Source: a virus. Taken from it: 64,000 nt of DNA. Positions 59,062-64,000 of this stretch are shown one piece after another. Below the pieces are notes generated by a model. It was given only the letters and a program-made list of their open reading frames with translations. It ran no database searches and was not told the origin of the DNA. Numbering within the stretch: position 1 is the stretch's first letter; each line of letters opens with the position of its first letter. Location of the stretch: positions 1-64,000 of the IMG/VR virus record IMGVR_UViG_3300028612_002727; one strand, written 5' to 3'. A program made the translations under genes and the position numbers.

Positions 59062-59369
59062 GTTAAACCTAAATGTCTAAGACTTGTACAAACAGCAATT
59101 TGAAAAGCCTGTGGACGGGTGTATAGTGTTCTTTGGCAGTACTTATCCAGACGTTCCAGTGATTTTTTCTGGAGTCTTAAAGTAAAGCTTTTAGATGATT
59201 CCGACATAGGGACAGACCGCATATCTATAGGACTTAAGTTATTGTCCAAAAAGTGGTCTAATAAAGCCCTTAATTTATCAGCGCTCGATTCTCCATCAAT
59301 AGGAGCTTGAGCGGCGGTAATTAAAATGTTCGTGGGTGTGATGATTGTTATTGGTGTTAATTTTGCCAT
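59028..59369 (-). CDS. Antisense ribbon-helix-helix-like regulator in the late operon
   Basis: 113 residues on the minus strand between two plus-strand late genes. A strong ribosome site, AAGGAGG, lies nine bases before ATG. FTLRLQKKSLERLDKYCQRTLYTRPQAFQIAVCTSL (residues ~62-97, in two helices) looks like a ribbon-helix-helix DNA-binding motif. It overlaps the end of the 152-residue gene by 34 bases. A moron carried in antisense, probably expressed from its own promoter during lysogeny, is the likely explanation. Confidence 0.6.
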   Translation of the reverse strand: MAKLTPITIITPTNILITAAQAPIDGESSADKLRALLDHFLDNNLSPIDMRSVPMSESSKSFTLRLQKKSLERLDKYCQRTLYTRPQAFQIAVCTSLRHLGLTQFCDSSSADA

Positions 59370-59424
59370 GATTCATCCTCCTTCAACAAGGTATCAATAG
59401 TAACCTAAAATTTGGAGATTGACG

Positions 59425-60255
59425 ATGGCTGGTGAAGCTAAAACCACTAATTTTATGTTGGGTACTGCCACAGTAATGATTGGTAAACCCGAAGAATTAT
59501 ACGACCTTAACCCAGAACAACATTCGGTTGGTCTAGTTAAGAATTTCACAATCGAATCGCAAAAAGAAAGTACCGACCTTCCTCAAGGCCGTACTAACGA
59601 GATTGCGTTCTCTATTACCACGGGATCTACTACCCGAGGTACCTTTGAAATGTACGAATACACCGAGCAAAACTTAGCCTATGCGTTAGGTTTAGACGGT
59701 GGTGAGCTGGTTGAAGTTACCGGCGATGCCCATGTGCTATCGGCTGAGGCTTCATTTGCTTCGGGGACTGCAACCCTACAGCTTATTGACGGTGTTGGCC
59801 AAAATGTGGAAGTCGGTAATACGGTAAGTGTTCGTGATGAAGTATCTGAAAATATTGTTATTGCGAAGGTTACGGACGTTACTGGTATTTCGGAGGGTAC
59901 CGCGACAACGGCCACGATTGAACTAACAATCCCTGATAGCGATTCTACTCAGACCTTAGCCGCGGGTTCTTATGTCTCGGTAGTTAATGTCCTGGACTTA
60001 GGCTCAACCTCCGACGAGCTTCGTTACGCAGCAAAAGTTATCGGGCAGCTCGCTAATGGTATTTGGGTTACCTTCCTTATCCCTAAATTCCGTGTGAGTT
60101 CTGGACTAACGATGGCCTTTGGTACGGACAACTTCGGGAATATCCCTTTTGAGTTCACGCCGATTCGTGTTAACCCTACAGACCCGTACTATGCGGAGTT
60201 TAAAGGTAAAACGGGTAAAATGCTTAAAGATTCGGTTAAGGCCCCTCTAAGCTAG
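59425..60255 (+). CDS. Major tail (tube) protein
   Basis: 276 residues, beta-rich and typical of tail tube monomers: FTIESQKESTDLPQGRTNEIAFSI, then GTFEMYEYTEQNLAYALG in the core, an inserted Ig-like domain from ~95 to ~190 (ASFASGTATLQL; NTVSVRDE), and PFEFTPIRVNPTDPYYAE near the end. A terminator follows, then the frameshifted chaperones and the tape measure, the standard tail order. The box ATG is used instead of a TTG two codons upstream. Confidence 0.85.
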   Translation: MAGEAKTTNFMLGTATVMIGKPEELYDLNPEQHSVGLVKNFTIESQKESTDLPQGRTNEIAFSITTGSTTRGTFEMYEYTEQNLAYALGLDGGELVEVTGDAHVLSAEASFASGTATLQLIDGVGQNVEVGNTVSVRDEVSENIVIAKVTDVTGISEGTATTATIELTIPDSDSTQTLAAGSYVSVVNVLDLGSTSDELRYAAKVIGQLANGIWVTFLIPKFRVSSGLTMAFGTDNFGNIPFEFTPIRVNPTDPYYAEFKGKTGKMLKDSVKAPLS

Positions 60256-60279
60256 GTCTATTGGGCCAATAATATAACT

Positions 60280-60302
60280 AAGGCCCTTCGGGGCCTTTTT
60301 TA
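60280..60302 (+). terminator. Rho-independent terminator after the tail tube gene
   Basis: An AAGGCCC / GGGGCCTT hairpin followed by TTTTT, just after the tail tube gene. Confidence 0.85.
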
Positions 60303-60314
60303 AGGAAATCGACG

Positions 60315-60671
60315 ATGAGTGACGCACTGAAAACCACTTTTATTATCAAGATTAATGATAGTGAAAAAGAAGTATTTATGAGCTTTGCCCTCTTAAATAC
60401 TATTACAGGTTATTTCGAAAACCCTGAACAATTGAGTGAAATTTTTCTTAACCCCCAGGTTAGGGAAAGTATCTTGGTTGAACTCTTGTCTGAACGAAAC
60501 CCCACGGGGCGGATAACTAAGCAACTTAATACGTCAAGCTTACTTATTGACCCTAACGACGTATTGGATTTGCTTGAATGGGTGGCGGAGCACGTTGAAA
60601 ATTTTTTTACTCAGGCCTTCAAGAAGGCCAATCAAAGATTGAAAGCGAAGATGAAAGCCCCGAATGCTTAG
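60315..60671 (+). CDS. Tail assembly chaperone, zero-frame product (G-like)
   Basis: 118 residues in the place of lambda G. A folded N-terminal domain (TTFIIKINDSEKEVFMSFALLNTITGYF) and an acidic-to-basic C-terminal helix (KKANQRLKAKMKAP). The slippery heptamer A AAT TTT lies at 60599-60605 in the zero frame. The start is at the box ATG. Confidence 0.82.
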   Translation: MSDALKTTFIIKINDSEKEVFMSFALLNTITGYFENPEQLSEIFLNPQVRESILVELLSERNPTGRITKQLNTSSLLIDPNDVLDLLEWVAEHVENFFTQAFKKANQRLKAKMKAPNA

Positions 60672-60976
60672 AAATCTTCAATAGTTGGTACTTGAAATTA
60701 AGTTTCGAAGAACGTTTGTGTTTCGTTTTTGAAACGGCACCTAGCCGGTTGCCTGAAATATTTTGGAGCTATACCGACCACGATATAAAAACCCAAACAA
60801 AACTCAAACTCGGGTTACGGGTCGTCACTATGACACAAGAATATGTGACGTTATTAAATGCTGCGGGAGCTATTTTCGGGGGCGGCAATTCGAAAGGAAC
60901 TAAGGCCACACCCAAAGGTCGCATACCAAAAGACGAAAATGAGGCTATGGCTCTGGCTCAAGCAGTGTTCAGCTAA
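60315..60976 (+). CDS. Tail assembly chaperone, frameshift fusion (GT-like)
   Basis: A -1 shift at AAATTTT (60599-60605) moves ribosomes into a frame open from 60599 to 60976. The new frame reads SGLQEGQSKIESEDESPECLE and then LSFEERLCFVFETAPSRLPEIFW, without a start of its own. Product about 220 residues. The coordinates span both frames; the coding sequence joins 60315-60605 and 60605-60976. This is the standard arrangement of phage tail chaperones. Confidence 0.78.
60599..60605 (+). promoter_or_regulatory. -1 ribosomal frameshift slippery site
   Basis: A AAT TTT follows the X XXY YYZ rule in the frame of the first chaperone. A longer T run follows (60602-60608), which adds slippage. I did not find a clear downstream pseudoknot. 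Confidence 0.8.
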
Positions 60977-60994
60977 CAATCAGGGGAATCGACG

Positions 60995-63900
60995 ATGGCT
61001 AAAGGTAGCTCCGCATCTAATACTATCCGTAAAACACTTCTAAACTTCACCATTGACGGTAACTCACAAAAGCAAATCGAATCGCTAGTTAAGGAATTTG
61101 AAAAACTCGAGCGGGTGACGAAAAGCTCGAGTAAGCAGTTGCAGGGGTATTTGGCTCAGATCCCCGATACTCCCGCGGGTCGTGAAAAGCTTGCTTCAAA
61201 TGCTAAGAACGAAGTCAACACCCAGCGTAAAATTCTCCAAGAAAATGAGAAGAATGCTAAGGCGATACTTGACCAACTGGCCCTCACTATTGGTAAAGGG
61301 TTAAATCCTCAGCAACAGCAACAGTTGTTAAAAGGGCTAAATACGGCAATGGGTGAAATCACCGGCCGATTTACGAAACAAGCCCAAGAGCAAGCTAAAA
61401 AAATGGCTGCGTCTCTGGATACTTATTACAAGAAACAATTTGATAGCAACCCCACGATTAAGCGTCGCCGCCAGATTGACCCTAATGCGGTTCGTGATTA
61501 CAACCAGCGAGATTTAGCGAATGCTTTGGCCAGTCAGCGTATTTTTAGAAAAGGGGCGAGTGAGGCTTTAAAAGATGCGCAACGGTTGGGTGACACCGAG
61601 GCCATCGCGAGATTCAAAAAGAAATTACAGAGTTTGGACGCGGGTCTTACTGCGGCTGAAAAGCAGTTAAAGAAATTTGAAACTACCGCCAGCGAGGCCG
61701 CTAAACAATCAACCAAGGTACGTAAAGAGGCGGAGCGTAAAACGCTTGCTGACTACCGTAGGGAGGCGCTACGCCTTGACCCCACGGTTCCTAAGACAGA
61801 TCCATTACGAAAAGACGCCTTACGGTCGCTAACTCGGGACCAAATCCAAGTTGAGATAGATAAGAATAAGGTTTTAAAACGCGCTGCGGACTCGGCTTTA
61901 AAACAAGGGTTGACGGCAGGTGACACCTCTTTAATACGGGATAGTAGCAAAGCCTTAAAAGAACTTAAGCATAGTACCAAAGAAGCTAAAGAACAGCTTT
62001 CCCAGCTAACTATTGAGAGTCGTAAAGCGGCAGATGCCGAGAAAAAAGCTCAGCAAAAAGCGGCGTCTCTGGATACCTATTACAAGAAACAATTTGATAG
62101 CAATCCCGCGATTAAGCGTCGCCGCCAGATTGACCCTAATGCGGTTCGTGATTACAACCAGCGAGATTTAGCGAATGCTTTGGCCAGTCAGCGTATTTTT
62201 AGAAAAGGGGCGAGTGATGCTTTAAAAGACGCGCAACGGTTGGGTGATACGGACGCTATCCCTAAATTCAAAAAGAACTTACTACGTTTAGATGCCGGTA
62301 TTGCTGCGGCTGAAAAGCAGTTAAAGAAATTTGAAGATACGACCAGAGAGGCCGCTAAACAATCAAACAAGGCACGTAACGAGGCGGAGCGTAAAACTCT
62401 TGCGGACTACCGTAGGGAGGCGCTACGTCTTGATCCCACTGTCCCTAAGACAGACCCGTTGAGAGGGGGTAGTTTACGCTCTCTCACTCGAGATCAAATC
62501 CAAGTTGAGCTGGATAAAAATAAAGTCTTAAAAGGTGCGGCAGATAAAGCTTTAAAGCAAGGGTTGGACACAGGTAACACAGCATTAGTAAGGGATAGTA
62601 GCAAAGCCTTAAAAGAACTTAAGAAAAGTACCAACGAAGCTAAAGAACAACTTAAGGCCCTTACCAGACAAAGCCGTGAAGCCGAACAGCTAGAACGGGA
62701 GAAAATTAAGGGAGCTAAAGCTAAGGCCCCTGTCACTGAGCAGCAACGCGTAAACCGAAGAATTGAACAGATACAGCAAGCGAGAACAAACCAACGTCTC
62801 GATGGGGGTGCTCAGTTATTTCGAAACCAAGGGCAACTTCTACGTAACTATGCGGTTATGGGTGCGGGTATCGGAGGGATTACGACCTCGGCGATATTCT
62901 CCACCGAGCTTGACCGGCAGTTTAAGCAGCTCCAGTCGATAGTTAACCTTACCAATGTGGAAATGGAAGAACTTTCGACAAATCTTATTGATGTGTCGGA
63001 GAAAACGAAGTTTACGGCTACCGAGGTTGCGGATGCGGCGATTACACTGGGTCAGGCCGGTTTAGGTCAAAAGGATATTCAAAATGCGATAGAGGGCGTT
63101 ACACTCTTTGCTACCGCCGTAGGTTCAGATTTAAAAAGCGCCGTAGACCTCGCCACGTCCACGCTGGGGGTATTTAATAAAGATAGTTCTCAGATGCTTA
63201 ATATCGTGGACAAAATGACGACCGCGGTAAACAACTCGAAACTAAACCTCGACAAACTGACTTTAGGTTTGCAGTACTCGGGTAACCTTGCGGCTCAGTC
63301 GAATGTGACCTTTGAAGAAACAGTCTCGGCGTTAGGTGCAATGGCCAACTCAGGGATTAGAGCGGGTTCAACGTTGGGCACAGGTTTACGTCAAATAATT
63401 ATTTCGTTACAGAAGCCCTCAGACACATTTATACGAACGGTTCAGGCCTTAGGTATTTCAATGTCTGATCTTGATATCACTGCCCATGGTTTAATCCCTG
63501 TGATGCGAACTCTCGCAGAGCGAGGGTTTACCGTTCGTGACGCCATGGAGAGTATGGAAGTTCGGGCAGCATCAGCCTACGGGGCCTTTGCCAACAACAT
63601 TGAAGTTGCGGAGGAATTAAGCGAACAAATGCGTATTGGTGGTTCTTCGGCGCGAGCGAACGAAACCCAGATGGGTGCGTTGTCTAACCAGTTAGCGCGA
63701 TTAAGCTCTATCAGTAAGTCGATTGTTTATGAGTCTCTTGAACCCCTCTTAGATGTTATAACCGGTTTAACTGAAACCACGGCGGACTTTTTATCCGTGG
63801 TACGTGATTTAGGCCCCGCGCTAAGTGTGCTGGCGGTTCCTGCGTCAATCTTCGGTAGCTTACTGGCTTCACGTAGCGTACTGAGTCTTGGTGCGGGTTT

Positions 63901-64000
63901 GTTGGGTGGGGTGGAAATGCTCACAGGGGGCGGCAAAAAGGGAAAATCTAAAGGTAATATTTTCTCTCGTCTTATCAATGTCGCGAAAGGCCGTGGTGTA
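60995..64000 (+). CDS. Tape measure protein (partial, runs off the window end)
   Basis: More than 1000 residues, open to the window edge. It follows the chaperones behind the box GGAATCGACGATG. The N-terminal ~600 residues are helical and charged, with a near-perfect 218-residue internal duplication. Residues ~625-900 match the TP901/PhageMin tail tape measure domain (YAVMGAGIGGITTSAIF, KFTATEVADAAITLGQAG, EETVSALGAMANSGIRAGSTLGTGLRQ). A hydrophobic ALSVLAVPASIFGSLLA follows. Tape measure length sets tail length, so the tail is long. Confidence 0.88.
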   Translation, partial: MAKGSSASNTIRKTLLNFTIDGNSQKQIESLVKEFEKLERVTKSSSKQLQGYLAQIPDTPAGREKLASNAKNEVNTQRKILQENEKNAKAILDQLALTIGKGLNPQQQQQLLKGLNTAMGEITGRFTKQAQEQAKKMAASLDTYYKKQFDSNPTIKRRRQIDPNAVRDYNQRDLANALASQRIFRKGASEALKDAQRLGDTEAIARFKKKLQSLDAGLTAAEKQLKKFETTASEAAKQSTKVRKEAERKTLADYRREALRLDPTVPKTDPLRKDALRSLTRDQIQVEIDKNKVLKRAADSALKQGLTAGDTSLIRDSSKALKELKHSTKEAKEQLSQLTIESRKAADAEKKAQQKAASLDTYYKKQFDSNPAIKRRRQIDPNAVRDYNQRDLANALASQRIFRKGASDALKDAQRLGDTDAIPKFKKNLLRLDAGIAAAEKQLKKFEDTTREAAKQSNKARNEAERKTLADYRREALRLDPTVPKTDPLRGGSLRSLTRDQIQVELDKNKVLKGAADKALKQGLDTGNTALVRDSSKALKELKKSTNEAKEQLKALTRQSREAEQLEREKIKGAKAKAPVTEQQRVNRRIEQIQQARTNQRLDGGAQLFRNQGQLLRNYAVMGAGIGGITTSAIFSTELDRQFKQLQSIVNLTNVEMEELSTNLIDVSEKTKFTATEVADAAITLGQAGLGQKDIQNAIEGVTLFATAVGSDLKSAVDLATSTLGVFNKDSSQMLNIVDKMTTAVNNSKLNLDKLTLGLQYSGNLAAQSNVTFEETVSALGAMANSGIRAGSTLGTGLRQIIISLQKPSDTFIRTVQALGISMSDLDITAHGLIPVMRTLAERGFTVRDAMESMEVRAASAYGAFANNIEVAEELSEQMRIGGSSARANETQMGALSNQLARLSSISKSIVYESLEPLLDVITGLTETTADFLSVVRDLGPALSVLAVPASIFGSLLASRSVLSLGAGLLGGVEMLTGGGKKGKSKGNIFSRLINVAKGRGV
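61409..62700. repeat. Direct 654-bp internal duplication in the tape measure gene
   Basis: Units begin at 61409 and 62063 (GCGTCTCTGGATAC). The first ~160 bases of the two units are almost identical, later parts diverge slowly, and the second unit fades near 62700. The period is 218 codons, so frame is kept. Confidence 0.92.

Noticed and set aside
60692-60976. Independent 94-residue gene starting at an internal TTG
   Set aside because: The frame is open back to the slippery heptamer at 60599 and has no ribosome site; it is the frameshift extension.

Overview
The window is most of one large temperate tailed phage, integrated as a prophage, plus about 0.7 kb of host chromosome at the left edge. 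At 698-737 on the minus strand lies only the 3' end of a tmRNA gene (ssrA): T-arm, acceptor strand and CCA. Its own terminator follows, and a tyrosine integrase and an excisionase-like gene sit directly beside it. This is the usual arrangement of a prophage end in ssrA. The tmRNA end closely resembles that of Escherichia coli as I recall it, and the phage carries RdgC, an FtsK-gamma domain, ProQ/FinO and CsrA relatives. Together these point to a gammaproteobacterial host, but I cannot name the genus. The right prophage end is outside the window.

Layout. 1-697: host flank with one secreted protein gene and the ssrA terminator. 698-2179: att site, integrase, excisionase-like gene. 2.2-28 kb, almost all minus strand: a replication and recombination module. 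It holds SbcC/SbcD-like (gp46/gp47-like) nuclease subunits, a RecU-like nuclease, a ProQ/FinO RNA chaperone, a 1167-residue helicase with a primase-like N-terminus, a MazG-like pyrophosphohydrolase, a DnaQ-like exonuclease, a PolA-type polymerase without 5' nuclease, RdgC fused to an FtsK-gamma domain, a Dam-like methyltransferase, a separate 5'-3' exonuclease, a glutamine-rich repeat protein, an SF2 helicase, XRE regulators and an ATP-dependent DNA ligase with an N-terminal WGR-like region. 28-46 kb, minus strand: an accessory region of small, mostly unknown genes with two more DNA methyltransferases, DUF3560, RNase H, RadC and CsrA. 46.7-49.7 kb: an SF3 helicase/primase and a small gene next to terminase. 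49.8-64 kb, plus strand: late genes in the order terminase, portal, protease-scaffold, decoration-like protein, major capsid, connectors, tail tube, frameshifted tail chaperones and tape measure (cut off at the window end). The tail genes fit a long non-contractile tail, but the window stops before this can be settled.

The most striking global signal is a conserved start box, GGAAATYGACGATG or GGAAATYGACGATATG, in front of more than thirty genes on both strands, early and late. In the accessory region it is often preceded by a GGTGGGGA-TCCCCACC hairpin and an AT-rich spacer. Many open frames formally begin at an in-frame TTG inside this box (giving MTM or MEIDDM); the ATG at its end is the likely true start and is used here. 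Other notable items are the RdgC-FtsK-gamma fusion, two phage-encoded RNA-binding regulators (ProQ/FinO and CsrA), a candidate origin-like region at 43.4-43.8 kb, a canonical -1 slippery heptamer in the tail chaperone gene, a G9 tract that splits a connector gene, a 654-bp internal duplication in the tape measure gene, and an antisense ribbon-helix-helix gene inside the late operon.
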